A stretch of DNA of 64,000 bases from Formosa sp. L2A11 (GTDB lineage Bacteria > Bacteroidota > Bacteroidia > Flavobacteriales > Flavobacteriaceae), in assembly GCF_009796865.1 (NCBI RefSeq), contig NZ_CP047028.1:1054001-1118000 (forward strand), read 5' to 3'. Numbering within the stretch: position 1 is the stretch's first letter; every line of letters starts with the position of its first letter. The translations under genes and the position numbers were made by a program. Below the pieces are notes generated by a model. It had not been told where the DNA came from, did not search any database, and saw nothing but the letters and a program-made list of their open reading frames with translations. This document shows, piece after piece, positions 54,621 to 64,000 of this stretch.

Positions 54621-57029
54621 CTAATTATCTGCACTTTCTGGACTCAAACGATTTCTTTCATTTAATTCTTTTTCTTCTTTTTCGTTAGTAGAAAGTCTTG
54701 TGTTTCCGAAGCTATAACGCAGGCCAACACGGAAATATTGATTATCGTATTTATTATTATAGGTGTTATCTTGATTCAAGTATTTGTTTTTAACAGTGAA
54801 GTTTGTCGTCTTAAAAATATCGTTCAATTTTAGTGACGCTACCCATTTTCCGTTATTAAAACTCTTTTTTAAACCTAAATCTATTTGTGCTCGAGATGAA
54901 ATATCTGAAGATCCATTAATCATTGGAGACATATATAAAATTGAAATTTCTCCGCTTAAACTATGATCTTCTGTAAAGGAAAAGAAATTCATCACATTGG
55001 TATACATAGACCAAGTTTGGTTAGTTTCTAATGAATTTCCACTTTCTAAAGCTTCAAAATAGGTTTTATCATGAAATATAGAGTTAACCACATACACAGA
55101 CCAAATATCTGTAAATGACTGATACATTATAAAGTCGAAACCATAATCTAACGATTTATCTAAATTGGTAGGTAGGTAAAAGACCTGATTGGTGGCATTA
55201 TCCTGAAAAACTAATTCTGAAGTGGGATTATCTTCATAACGGTAATACACCTCAAAAGTATATGTACCTTTAAAAGTGTAAGACAAGGTTGTTAGATGCG
55301 AAATTGTTGGATTTAAATTAGGGTTCCCTTGTAAAAAAGTATAATCGTTAAAATAGTATTTAAAAGGATTTAATGAAGAGTATGTTGGACGCTCTATACG
55401 CTTACCATAAGATAGTCCTAAACTGTGGTTTTCATTAAAATCGTGAGACACATTTAAGGTTGGAAATAATTTAAAATAATCGAATTCATTTAGTTCATAA
55501 TTAGACGATACATCGCCTTCTGCATCTGTATATTCACCACGTAAACCGGCAGAAAAACTCCATGTTTCCCAAGATTTAGAAATGTTTACATACCCTGCAT
55601 AATTCATTTCTTCGTAATTAAAAACACCACTATTTAAATCATCTAAAATAAATCTATTCTCTAAAAAATAATACTGATCTACAGAACTTTTAGAGTCTAT
55701 TAACGACACTTTTGTACCAAAAGTTAAATCTATATCCTCTAATAATGTTGTATTATAATCTGCCTGCCCTGAATAGATATACGTATTTTGTATAGACATA
55801 GAATTAAACATATTCTCTCGGGTAAGCAGTTGGTCTATATCATAATATTTAGAACTCATATCTTGCTGCCTCTCATAATCGTAATTGGTGTGATGCAGAT
55901 TAATGGAAAGTGTATTTCCGGACTCGGCCGTATTAACATAATCCAAATTTAAAGCCACATTATCTTTGGTGTCGTTTATAATATTTTCTGAAACAAACGA
56001 AGAATCTATAGCTTCAGTAGCCATCTCAGCTTTCCGATTCCAATATGGTGTAATGTTTAAATTTCCAGAAAACGAAATAACGTTAGCATCATTTATACTA
56101 TAATCTACATTCGCATTAGCAAAATGAGATTTCATTTTTGTATTTCTATCAATTTTATCATTCCACTGTCCAACAACAACATTGTCTTCTATAAAATTAA
56201 TTTCGCTAGTATTGACTCTATTCTTCTTTCTTTCTCCATAAGAATAGTTTGCAAAAACACTTAATTTATCGGTCTTATAAAAATGATTCATTCCTCCTCT
56301 TACTCGCGGATACATTCCTTGTGTATAATCTGTATAAACACTTCCGTTGTAACCTATTATTAGATTTTTACTCATAGTAATATTAATTACTGCAGAACCT
56401 TCTGCATCGTATTTTGCAGGCGGATTTGTAATAACCTCAACAGATTGCACATTAGTGGCCGTGGTTCCGATAAGTAATTGTTGTAAATCTTCTCCAGTTA
56501 GATAAACCCGTTTATTGTTAATTAAATAAATAATATTAGAACTGTTTCTAACACTAATTTCATCATTCATAATTAAAATACCAGGCGTACTTCTTAAAAC
56601 ATCCATTACATTTGCTTCTGTTAAAGAGGTGTCTTCAATATTAAAAATGATACGATCGGATTGTTTCGTGTAAGTTGGTCGCTTTGCAAAAAGAGTAATA
56701 GCATCTAACGCTTCATTAAATTCTTCTAAAATAATTGATTTTAAATCTGTAGATGCTTGTAAGTGTATTTCGGTTTTATAATGTGCATAGCCTATAAAAC
56801 TAATATCTAAAAGATACGTTCCAGCAGTTAAAGATGCTACGTTAAAATAACCATCATCATTTGTAATAGTTCCTCTAACACTAGACTCGTCTTTCGTGTT
56901 TACTAAAATAACATTTGCGTAAGAAACAGGAGCGTTTGCTTGATCTAGAACCTGTCCCGATATTTTAATGTCTTGGGCTAGGCTAAAATAAGAGCATAGA
57001 AAAAGTAAAGAAGTTAATTTTAAAGACAT
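54621..57029 (-). CDS. TonB-dependent receptor, outer-membrane beta-barrel family
   Basis: The 802-residue protein has a signal peptide (ending SLAQ, about 19), a carboxypeptidase-regulatory-like domain (about 21-105), a plug (about 125-215, with IIFNIEDTSLTEANVMDVLR and VEVITNPPAKYDAEG) and a barrel with an OMP_b-brl_3-like C-terminal half ending FRVGLRYSFGN, then a charged tail. These receptors are common in Bacteroidota and are not SusC-type; no SusD gene is present. Ligand unknown (peptide, iron complex or other). Confidence 0.92.
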   Translation of the reverse strand: MSLKLTSLLFLCSYFSLAQDIKISGQVLDQANAPVSYANVILVNTKDESSVRGTITNDDGYFNVASLTAGTYLLDISFIGYAHYKTEIHLQASTDLKSIILEEFNEALDAITLFAKRPTYTKQSDRIIFNIEDTSLTEANVMDVLRSTPGILIMNDEISVRNSSNIIYLINNKRVYLTGEDLQQLLIGTTATNVQSVEVITNPPAKYDAEGSAVINITMSKNLIIGYNGSVYTDYTQGMYPRVRGGMNHFYKTDKLSVFANYSYGERKKNRVNTSEINFIEDNVVVGQWNDKIDRNTKMKSHFANANVDYSINDANVISFSGNLNITPYWNRKAEMATEAIDSSFVSENIINDTKDNVALNLDYVNTAESGNTLSINLHHTNYDYERQQDMSSKYYDIDQLLTRENMFNSMSIQNTYIYSGQADYNTTLLEDIDLTFGTKVSLIDSKSSVDQYYFLENRFILDDLNSGVFNYEEMNYAGYVNISKSWETWSFSAGLRGEYTDAEGDVSSNYELNEFDYFKLFPTLNVSHDFNENHSLGLSYGKRIERPTYSSLNPFKYYFNDYTFLQGNPNLNPTISHLTTLSYTFKGTYTFEVYYRYEDNPTSELVFQDNATNQVFYLPTNLDKSLDYGFDFIMYQSFTDIWSVYVVNSIFHDKTYFEALESGNSLETNQTWSMYTNVMNFFSFTEDHSLSGEISILYMSPMINGSSDISSRAQIDLGLKKSFNNGKWVASLKLNDIFKTTNFTVKNKYLNQDNTYNNKYDNQYFRVGLRYSFGNTRLSTNEKEEKELNERNRLSPESADN

Positions 57030-57049
57030 AAATAGCGAAAATGGTTACT

Positions 57050-57057
57050 CAAAAATA
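57050..57057 (-). promoter_or_regulatory. Candidate -7 promoter box of the TonB-dependent receptor
   Basis: TATTTTTG on the minus strand, 20 bases before the ATG at 57029, at the same distance as in the truncated paralogue. Confidence 0.45.
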
Positions 57058-57163
57058 GACTAAAAAACTTTAATTAAAATATAAGTTAACCACTTTAAAA
57101 ACTAAAGTTTTAACATATGGAGACTAGTGTTCAAAAAATATCAAATTGCTAATCTAATTCTAC

Positions 57164-57171
57164 TATATTTG
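57164..57171 (+). promoter_or_regulatory. Candidate -7 promoter box of lepA
   Basis: TATATTTG, 28 bases before the lepA ATG. A TTG lies upstream at 57146-57148 but the spacer is only 15 bases, shorter than the usual 17-19. Confidence 0.45.
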
Positions 57172-57199
57172 CAGATTAAAGCAAGGTATAGTTTTCTTT

Positions 57200-58996
57200 A
57201 TGAAGAACATCAGAAATTTTTGCATCATTGCACACATAGATCACGGTAAAAGTACATTGGCCGATCGGTTATTAGATTATACAGGTTCGGTTACCGAACG
57301 TGAAAAACAAAACCAGTTATTAGACACCATGGATTTGGAGCGAGAGCGTGGTATTACCATTAAATCGCATGCCATACAAATGGATTATGTTTATAAAGGT
57401 GAACAATATGTTTTAAACCTTATTGACACTCCTGGACACGTAGATTTCTCTTACGAAGTCTCAAGATCTATTGCTGCTTGCGAAGGTGCACTTTTAATTG
57501 TAGATGCTGCACAAAGTATACAAGCGCAAACTATTTCTAATCTATATTTAGCTTTAGAAAATGATTTAGAAATTATTCCAGTTCTTAATAAAGTAGATTT
57601 ACCAAGTGCAAACCCAGAAGAAGTTACAGACGATATTGTAGATTTAATAGGTTGTAAACCTGAAGATGTTATTCACGCTAGTGGAAAAACAGGTTTTGGT
57701 GTAGATAAAATTTTAGAAGCTGTTATAGAACGTATTCCTGCTCCAAAAGGAAATGTAGACGAGCCGCTTCAAGCTTTAATATTCGACTCTGTTTACAATA
57801 CCTTTAGAGGTATTGAAACGTATTTTAGAGTCTTTAATGGTGAAATTAAAAAAGGACAAAAAATTAAATTTGTCGCTACAGATAAAGAATATTATGCAGA
57901 TGAAGTAGGTACCTTAAAACTTACCCAAGTCGCAAAAAAAAGTGTAAAAGCTGGAGATGTAGGGTATTTAATTACCGGTATTAAAACAGCTAAAGAAGTA
58001 AAAGTTGGAGATACTATTACAGATTTTGATAACCCTACAACAAATATAGTTGAAGGTTTTGAAGATGTAAAACCAATGGTTTTTGCAGGTATTTATCCTG
58101 TAGATACAGAAGATTACGAAGAATTACGTAACTCTATGGAAAAACTACAACTTAACGATGCATCGTTAGTGTTCTTTCCAGAAAGTTCTGCCGCCTTAGG
58201 TTTTGGTTTCCGTTGCGGATTCTTAGGAATGCTTCACATGGAAATTATACAAGAACGTTTAGAGCGTGAGTTCGACATGACGGTTATTACAACTGTTCCC
58301 AATGTATCTTACAACGCCTATACAAACAAAAATCCAGATACTTCTTTTGTTGTAAATAACCCATCAGACTTACCAGATCCTTCAACAATTAACAGAGTTG
58401 AAGAACCTTATATAAAAGCTACCATTATTACAAAGTCAGACTTTGTTGGTAATGTTATGTCGCTTTGTATTGAAAAAAGAGGGATGATTTTAAATCAGAC
58501 CTATTTAACACCAGAACGTGTTGAGTTAACTTTCGATATGCCTTTAGCAGAAATTGTATTCGATTTTTACGATCGTTTAAAAACAGTATCTAAAGGATAT
58601 GCTTCTTTCGATTACCATCCAATTGGTATGAAGATTTCTAAATTAGTAAGACTAGATATTTTATTAAATGCACAAACGGTAGATGCGCTTTCTGCTTTAA
58701 TTCATGCAGATAATGCTCAAAATATTGGTAAGAAAATGTGTGAAAAACTGAAAGAATTAATTCCGCGTCAGCAATTCGATATTCCAATTCAAGCAGCAAT
58801 TGGAGCCAAAATTATTTCTAGAGAAACTATTAAAGCCTTACGTAAGGATGTAACAGCAAAATGTTACGGTGGAGATATTTCTAGAAAACGTAAACTTTTA
58901 GAAAAACAGAAAAAAGGAAAAAAACGTATGCGTCTTGTTGGAAATGTAGAAATACCTCAACAAGCATTTATGGCCGTTTTAAAACTAAACGATTAA
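57200..58996 (+). CDS. lepA: Elongation factor 4 (LepA)
   Basis: The 598-residue translational GTPase acts on stalled or misplaced ribosomes and in 30S assembly. The G1 motif AHIDHGKST is at 11-19, followed by [11 protein letters not shown] and [11 protein letters not shown]; the LepA-specific C-terminal domain (about 480-598, [20 protein letters not shown]) is complete. Length normal. A strong terminator follows the stop codon. Confidence 0.97.
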   Translation: MKNIRNFCIIAHIDHGKSTLADRLLDYTGSVTEREKQNQLLDTMDLERERGITIKSHAIQMDYVYKGEQYVLNLIDTPGHVDFSYEVSRSIAACEGALLIVDAAQSIQAQTISNLYLALENDLEIIPVLNKVDLPSANPEEVTDDIVDLIGCKPEDVIHASGKTGFGVDKILEAVIERIPAPKGNVDEPLQALIFDSVYNTFRGIETYFRVFNGEIKKGQKIKFVATDKEYYADEVGTLKLTQVAKKSVKAGDVGYLITGIKTAKEVKVGDTITDFDNPTTNIVEGFEDVKPMVFAGIYPVDTEDYEELRNSMEKLQLNDASLVFFPESSAALGFGFRCGFLGMLHMEIIQERLEREFDMTVITTVPNVSYNAYTNKNPDTSFVVNNPSDLPDPSTINRVEEPYIKATIITKSDFVGNVMSLCIEKRGMILNQTYLTPERVELTFDMPLAEIVFDFYDRLKTVSKGYASFDYHPIGMKISKLVRLDILLNAQTVDALSALIHADNAQNIGKKMCEKLKELIPRQQFDIPIQAAIGAKIISRETIKALRKDVTAKCYGGDISRKRKLLEKQKKGKKRMRLVGNVEIPQQAFMAVLKLND

Positions 58997-59019
58997 ACAA
59001 AAACATAACATATTTTTAT

Positions 59020-59052
59020 AAAAAAAACCATCTTTCCAGATGGTCTTTTTTT
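59020..59052 (+). terminator. Rho-independent terminator of lepA
   Basis: ACCATCT / AGATGGT, 7-bp stem with a TTCC loop, preceded by an A-run and followed by C and seven T; 30 bases after the lepA stop codon. Confidence 0.9.
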
Positions 59053-59233
59053 ATGTAATAATTTAATTTTCAAATAAATAATGCATAAATACTTTAAAAT
59101 CTGTTTATACATTTAACTTATTAAATGTGGATAATTATTCCAAATAACATTTTTTTTCATAATTGTTATAAAAACATAATAAGGAATTCAAATAATCTTG
59201 TTAAGTTTATAGGGAAATGCCATTTAATAAGCT

Positions 59234-60649
59234 ATGATAATCACTCATCTAAGTGCCGAATGTTACCCAATCGCCAAAGTTGGCGGTCTTGCCGATGTAT
59301 TAGGAGCACTACCAAAATACCAAAACGAACTAGGAGCTACTAGTCAGGTTGTAATGCCTTTTTACAAAAACGAATACACACAATCTCATTGTTTTGAAGC
59401 CGTGTATAATGACACCATTTTACTAGGCGAAACAGATTATGATTTTAGAATTTTAACGTTAAAGGATCATGAAAATGATTTAGGTTTTAAAATCTTCTTT
59501 GTAGATGTGCCAGAACTTCTATACACAGATTTTGTTTACACTTCGGACGATACAGAACGCTTTTTAGCCTTCCAAATCGCAGCCTTAGATTGGATTGCAC
59601 AAAGCGAAACTATTCCAGATGTTATACACTGTCACGATCATCATACCGGATTAATTCCTTTCATGATGCAAGAATCGTTTAGATATTCTATGCTAAGAAA
59701 AGTTGCTGTTGCCTTTACCATTCATAATGCACAGTATCAAGGTTGGTTTTCTCACGATTTGGTTGGTCTTATCCCTGAGTTTAAATTTAGCCACGTTGGA
59801 CTATTAGATTGGAATCATTGTATAAACCCAATGGCATCTGCTATAAAATGTGCTTGGGTAGTGACTACAGTATCTCCAAATTATATGGACGAATTAGAAT
59901 TAAATGCAAATGGCTTAGAATCACTTTTAAGTGATGAGCATGCTAAATGTATTGGAATTTTAAACGGGATAGATACAAAAGTTTGGAATACAGAAACAGA
60001 TCCATTAATTATAGAAAACTATACACAGGACACCATATATGAAGGCAAATTTAAAAACAAACAATGGCTGTGTAATAAATTTAATTTAGATGTAGAGCGA
60101 CCACTTATTGCTTTTATTGGACGTTTAGTAGAACAAAAAGGAGCCGATTTGTTTCCTAAGATTTTTTCAGAATCATTGTTTGGTAACGACATCTCCATAT
60201 TACTATTAGGTTCTGGTGAAAAACACACCGAAAATGACCTTATAAACCTTAAAGAAAAGTTTCCAGATAAGTACAATGCCTATATTGGTTACGACGAAAA
60301 ACTCTCGCATATTATATATGCCGGAGCAGATTTTCTGTTAATGCCATCTCGTGTAGAACCTTGTGGGTTAAACCAAATGTATGCCTTAAGATACGGTACA
60401 ATTCCAATAGTTAATAGTGTTGGTGGACTAAAAGATACAGTAGAAGATCTTTACGATGGCGGATTTGGTATTTGCCATAACGGTGTCACTGTTTCAGAAG
60501 TTTGTGAAGCCATAGAACGTGCTACAGAATTTTACGATTCAGAAATATTTAAACAAACTAGAGTAGAAGTTATGTCTATAGACCATTCTTGGCATGCTTC
60601 TGCAGAATCATATTTAAACGTGTATAACTCATTAAATCCATTTTTATGA
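59234..60649 (+). CDS. glgA: Glycogen synthase (GT5)
   Basis: The 471-residue enzyme extends alpha-1,4-glucan from ADP-glucose. The KVGGLADV motif (15-22) binds the sugar nucleotide; the second Rossmann domain has FIGRLVEQKGADLFP (about 295-309) and PSRVEPCGLNQMYALRYG (about 374-391). Start MIITHLSAECYPIAKVGGLA is typical. It is the first gene of a three-gene glycogen operon and its ATGA overlaps glgC by 4 bp. Confidence 0.95.
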   Translation: MIITHLSAECYPIAKVGGLADVLGALPKYQNELGATSQVVMPFYKNEYTQSHCFEAVYNDTILLGETDYDFRILTLKDHENDLGFKIFFVDVPELLYTDFVYTSDDTERFLAFQIAALDWIAQSETIPDVIHCHDHHTGLIPFMMQESFRYSMLRKVAVAFTIHNAQYQGWFSHDLVGLIPEFKFSHVGLLDWNHCINPMASAIKCAWVVTTVSPNYMDELELNANGLESLLSDEHAKCIGILNGIDTKVWNTETDPLIIENYTQDTIYEGKFKNKQWLCNKFNLDVERPLIAFIGRLVEQKGADLFPKIFSESLFGNDISILLLGSGEKHTENDLINLKEKFPDKYNAYIGYDEKLSHIIYAGADFLLMPSRVEPCGLNQMYALRYGTIPIVNSVGGLKDTVEDLYDGGFGICHNGVTVSEVCEAIERATEFYDSEIFKQTRVEVMSIDHSWHASAESYLNVYNSLNPFL

Positions 60650-61911
60650 TTAACAACAAAGTACTATCTATAATTTTAGGTGGAGGGCAAGGCTCCAGAC
60701 TTTACCCTTTAACCGAGGACAGATCTAAACCAGCTGTTCCAATTGCAGGAAAATATCGATTGGTAGATATTCCTATCTCAAACTGTATCAATTCAGACAT
60801 CAAACGTATGTTTGTTTTAACACAGTTTAATTCTGCTTCATTAAACCGCCATATTAAAGATACGTATCACTTTAGTTTCTTTAGTTCAGCATTTGTAAAT
60901 GTATTAGCAGCAGAACAAACTATCTCTAACAGTAACTGGTTCCAAGGTACTGCAGATGCCGTTAGACAGAGTATGCATCACTTTTTAAGAAACGATTTCG
61001 AGTACGCGCTTATCCTTTCTGGTGATCAATTATATCAAATGGATTTAAATGAATTAATTGAAAAGCATATTGAAAGTGGTGCAGAAATAAGTGTTGCAAC
61101 TTATCCTGTAAATGCTAAAGATGGTACGGCTTTCGGAATTTTAAAAACCGATGAAAATAGCATGATTTCTTCATTTATTGAGAAACCTAATAGTGAGTTA
61201 ATTAAAGGATGGGAATCTGAGGTTAGTGATGAAATGAAACAAGAAGGACGTCATTATTTGGCTTCCATGGGAATATACGTATTTAATAAACAATTGTTAG
61301 TCGATTTAATGAACGACCCAAGCACTAACGATTTTGGTAAAGAAATTATACCACAAGCTATTGGTAAACGTCCCGTATATAGTTACCAATACGAAGGGTA
61401 TTGGACAGATATAGGCACCATAGAATCGTTCTTTGAAGCCAACTTAGGCTTAACAGACGATATCCCTAAATTCAATTTATACGACACAAATCAGCGTATT
61501 TACACACACGCTAGAATGCTTCCTACAACAAAATTAGCAGGAACAACATTAGATAAAGTTGTTATTGCAGAAGGATGTATAATACATGCTTCTAAAATTA
61601 AACATTCCGTAGTTGGAATTCGTGCGCGTATTGGAAAAGATACCGTAATTACAAACTCATATATTATGGGGTCTGACTATTACGAAACGCTAGAAGAAAT
61701 AGATAAAAATCATATTAAAATTCTTGTTGGTATTGGCGAACGTTGTGTTATTAACAATGCAATTATTGATAAAAACAGTAAAATTGGAGATGACGTTACT
61801 ATTAATGGTGGCAAACATTTAGAAGATACCGAAACCGATCTTTATGTAATTAGAGATGGTATTGTAGTCATTAAAAAAGGCGCTGTTGTACCATCAGGGT
61901 TTGTACTATAA
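60646..61911 (+). CDS. glgC: Glucose-1-phosphate adenylyltransferase (ADP-glucose pyrophosphorylase)
   Basis: The 421-residue enzyme makes ADP-glucose, the committed and normally regulated step of glycogen synthesis. The N-terminal nucleotide-binding loop GGGQGSRLYPLT (12-23) and FQGTADAVRQ (about 99-108) are intact, and the C-terminal left-handed beta-helix is complete (about 285-421). It starts inside the glgA stop codon (ATGA overlap), so translation is coupled; glgB follows after 61 bp. Confidence 0.95.
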   Translation: MINNKVLSIILGGGQGSRLYPLTEDRSKPAVPIAGKYRLVDIPISNCINSDIKRMFVLTQFNSASLNRHIKDTYHFSFFSSAFVNVLAAEQTISNSNWFQGTADAVRQSMHHFLRNDFEYALILSGDQLYQMDLNELIEKHIESGAEISVATYPVNAKDGTAFGILKTDENSMISSFIEKPNSELIKGWESEVSDEMKQEGRHYLASMGIYVFNKQLLVDLMNDPSTNDFGKEIIPQAIGKRPVYSYQYEGYWTDIGTIESFFEANLGLTDDIPKFNLYDTNQRIYTHARMLPTTKLAGTTLDKVVIAEGCIIHASKIKHSVVGIRARIGKDTVITNSYIMGSDYYETLEEIDKNHIKILVGIGERCVINNAIIDKNSKIGDDVTINGGKHLEDTETDLYVIRDGIVVIKKGAVVPSGFVL

Positions 61912-61972
61912 CACCTAAAGTATTTTATTTTTTCACTTCAAAATAATTTGAAGCGATATACAACAAACAACT

Positions 61973-63883
61973 ATGTCACAAGTTATACCGTTTAGCTTAT
62001 TCACAGATTTTGATATCAATTTATTTAAGTCTGGGAAACATTATAATTTATTCGAAAAATTTGGATCTCATATAATAACCTGCGAAGGTGAAAAAGGAAC
62101 CTATTTTGCTGTTTGGGCACCAAGCGCAAAATCGGTTTCTGTTATTGGAGATTTTAATTTTTGGAATTCAGAAGAACACCCTCTAAATGTACGTTGGGAT
62201 TCTAGCGGAATTTGGGAAGGGTTTATTCCTAAAATTGGTAAAGGGAGTTTGTATAAATATGCTATTACTAGCAATAATAACAACATAAAAACCGAAAAAG
62301 CAGATCCCTATGGTATCCGTTGCGAACAGCCTCCAAAAACCGCTTCTGTAGTTTGGGACAATTCAGACTATAAGTGGAAAGACAAAAGTTGGATGTCTTA
62401 CCGAAATGAAAAAAATGGTTTAGACAGACCATATGCCGTTTACGAGGTACATTTAGGATCTTGGATGCGTAATGTTGAAGAAGATCGTTTTTTAACGTAT
62501 AACGAACTTGCTAAGACATTAGTAGATTATGTGAAAGAGATGAATTTTACACATGTAGAATTTATGCCTATTATGGAATATCCTTACGATCCGTCTTGGG
62601 GATATCAAATAACAGGATATTTTGCACCAACGTCTCGATTTGGAACACCACAAGAATTTATGGGCTTGGTAGATGCGTTTCATAAAGCAGATATTGGTGT
62701 TATTTTAGATTGGGTTCCTTCACATTTCCCATCGGATGCGCATGGTTTAGGGAATTTTGATGGCTCTTGTCTTTACGAACATCCAGACATTAAAAAAGGC
62801 TATCACCCAGATTGGAAAAGTTTAATTTTTAATTATGAACGCCCAGAAGTACGTTCGTTTTTAATAAGTAATGCCATTTACTGGCTTAAAAATTATCATA
62901 TAGATGCCTTACGTGTAGATGCTGTTGCCTCTATGATTTATCTAGATTATTCTAGAGAAGATGGCGAATGGGAACCAAATATTTACGGAGGAAACGAAAA
63001 CCTAGCAGCAGTTTCATTTTTAAAAGAATGTAACGAAGCTGTATATTCTATGTTTGATGGCGTACAAACCATAGCAGAAGAATCTACAGCCTATACCGGT
63101 GTAACTAATAAAGTAGAACATGGCGGATTAGGTTTTGGTATGAAATGGATGATGGGTTGGATGCACGATACCTTAGATTATTTTAAGAAAGATCCAATTT
63201 ACAGAAGCTACCACCAAAACGAAATTACGTTTAGTTTAGCCTATGCGTTTTCAGAACATTTTATGTTACCTATTTCTCACGACGAAGTGGTGTATGGTAA
63301 AAATTCTGTTTTAGGCAGAATGCCAGGAGACGAATGGCAACGTTTTGCCAATTTAAGATTAATGTACGGTTATATGTACACACATCCAGGTACCAAATTA
63401 CTTTTTATGGGTTCTGAGTTTGGACAATACAACGAATGGGATTCTCTAAGTAGTTTAGATTGGAATTTACTAGAATTTGAACCGCATATAAACACTAAAA
63501 ATTATTTAAAAACGTTAAATACACTCTATCAAAATACGCCAGCTTTATATGAAAAAGGATTTAGCCAAGACGGATTTGAATGGATTAGTTACGACGATCA
63601 TCAGAATGCGGTAATTTCTTATATAAGAAAAGGACACGATCCAGAAAACGATCTTATTGTGGTGTGTAATTTTACACCAAATAGTCATAAAAAATACGAT
63701 ATTGGAGTACCTAGAAAAGGAAGCTTAATAGAAGTATTTAACAGTGATAATGCAACTTATGGTGGTAGTGGTATAATAAACGCTAAACCTATAAAGGCTA
63801 AAAAAGAAACATGGAATAATAAGCCATTTACAGCTTCTATAACTGTGCCGCCATTAGCTATAAGTATTTTCAAGTATAAGTAA
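61973..63883 (+). CDS. glgB: 1,4-alpha-glucan branching enzyme (GH13)
   Basis: The 636-residue enzyme introduces alpha-1,6 branches into glycogen. It has a CBM48 domain (about 25-125, TYFAVWAPSAKSVSVIGDFN), a GH13 barrel with nucleophile Asp316 (ALRVDAVAS), the acid/base Glu in TIAEEST (about 369) and ISHDEVVYGKNS, and a C-terminal beta domain. Complete. It is the last gene of the glycogen operon visible; the remaining 117 bp of the window contain no feature I can support. Confidence 0.95.
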   Translation: MSQVIPFSLFTDFDINLFKSGKHYNLFEKFGSHIITCEGEKGTYFAVWAPSAKSVSVIGDFNFWNSEEHPLNVRWDSSGIWEGFIPKIGKGSLYKYAITSNNNNIKTEKADPYGIRCEQPPKTASVVWDNSDYKWKDKSWMSYRNEKNGLDRPYAVYEVHLGSWMRNVEEDRFLTYNELAKTLVDYVKEMNFTHVEFMPIMEYPYDPSWGYQITGYFAPTSRFGTPQEFMGLVDAFHKADIGVILDWVPSHFPSDAHGLGNFDGSCLYEHPDIKKGYHPDWKSLIFNYERPEVRSFLISNAIYWLKNYHIDALRVDAVASMIYLDYSREDGEWEPNIYGGNENLAAVSFLKECNEAVYSMFDGVQTIAEESTAYTGVTNKVEHGGLGFGMKWMMGWMHDTLDYFKKDPIYRSYHQNEITFSLAYAFSEHFMLPISHDEVVYGKNSVLGRMPGDEWQRFANLRLMYGYMYTHPGTKLLFMGSEFGQYNEWDSLSSLDWNLLEFEPHINTKNYLKTLNTLYQNTPALYEKGFSQDGFEWISYDDHQNAVISYIRKGHDPENDLIVVCNFTPNSHKKYDIGVPRKGSLIEVFNSDNATYGGSGIINAKPIKAKKETWNNKPFTASITVPPLAISIFKYK

Positions 63884-64000
63884 ATACAGTATTTTGTAAT
63901 ATGTTAAATTTTAGCACATAAAGATCATTCTTTAAATTAAAAGCACGCTTAATTTTAATAAAAAGAAAGGATGTAACAATCTAAATATCTTAGGTTTATG

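Noticed and set aside
59125..59343. 72-codon frame before and inside glgA
   Set aside because: It overlaps the conserved glgA N-terminus in another frame and has a cysteine/arginine-rich composition typical of a shadow frame.

Overview
The window looks like a chromosomal segment of a marine-type Flavobacteriaceae member (Bacteroidota). The evidence is a strongly AT-rich sequence, a SusC/SusD pair with a FecR/ECF-sigma switch, a PorW/SprE-type gliding/type IX secretion lipoprotein, an F-type ATP synthase operon that lacks atpD and atpC, many lipoproteins and DUF families typical of flavobacteria, few Shine-Dalgarno sequences, and TAnnTTTG promoter -7 boxes in front of many genes. I see no insertion sequence, prophage or CRISPR array. 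Species cannot be named from the sequence.

Layout. 1-634: start of a polysaccharide flippase gene that runs off the left edge. 701-12416 (minus strand): a small lipoprotein gene, then, read in transcription order from the right, an ABC exporter pair, a frameshifted porW/sprE, a bactofilin, AtpZ, a small membrane protein and atpB-E-F-H-A-G, closed by a clear terminator at 1250-1277. 12526-24281: housekeeping and envelope genes on both strands (PaaE-like reductase, GT9 transferase, DUF4254, upp, DUF6427, DUF6341, purD, CoA-ligase-like protein, GT2, sugar transferase, CPBP protease), several packed tail to tail with overlapping 3' ends.

23346-39027 (minus strand) is the most distinctive part. 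It holds an ECF sigma factor, a FecR anti-sigma factor, a SusC receptor with an STN signalling domain, SusD, a Tat-exported M19 dipeptidase homologue with altered metal ligands, two lipoprotein amidohydrolases, a VCBS-repeat protein, a lipoprotein RidA, a one-domain asparaginase and a PLP-dependent Thr/Ser dehydratase, ended by a strong terminator at 23255-23292. It contains no glycoside hydrolase or polysaccharide lyase. I read it as a TonB-dependent uptake and catabolism locus for a small peptide-like or amide-containing substrate; that reading is inference.

39620-50186: a DUF5916 outer-membrane protein, a peroxide-defence module (exported catalase and ankyrin protein, divergent oxyR), an SDR lacking the catalytic Tyr, an NfeD/flotillin pair, an M28 peptidase and a TPR protein. 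50695-58996: a CAT-anticodon tRNA, rbfA, a LolE-like permease, a 94-bp perfect direct repeat carrying a REP-like palindrome, dusB, an orphan receptor N-terminal domain beside its full-length paralogue, and lepA. 59234-63883: the glycogen operon glgA-glgC-glgB.

Strongest leads: the near-C-terminal frameshift in porW/sprE, the peptide-type SusCD locus with its atypical M19 protein and exported RidA, and the duplicated repeat next to the LolE-like gene.
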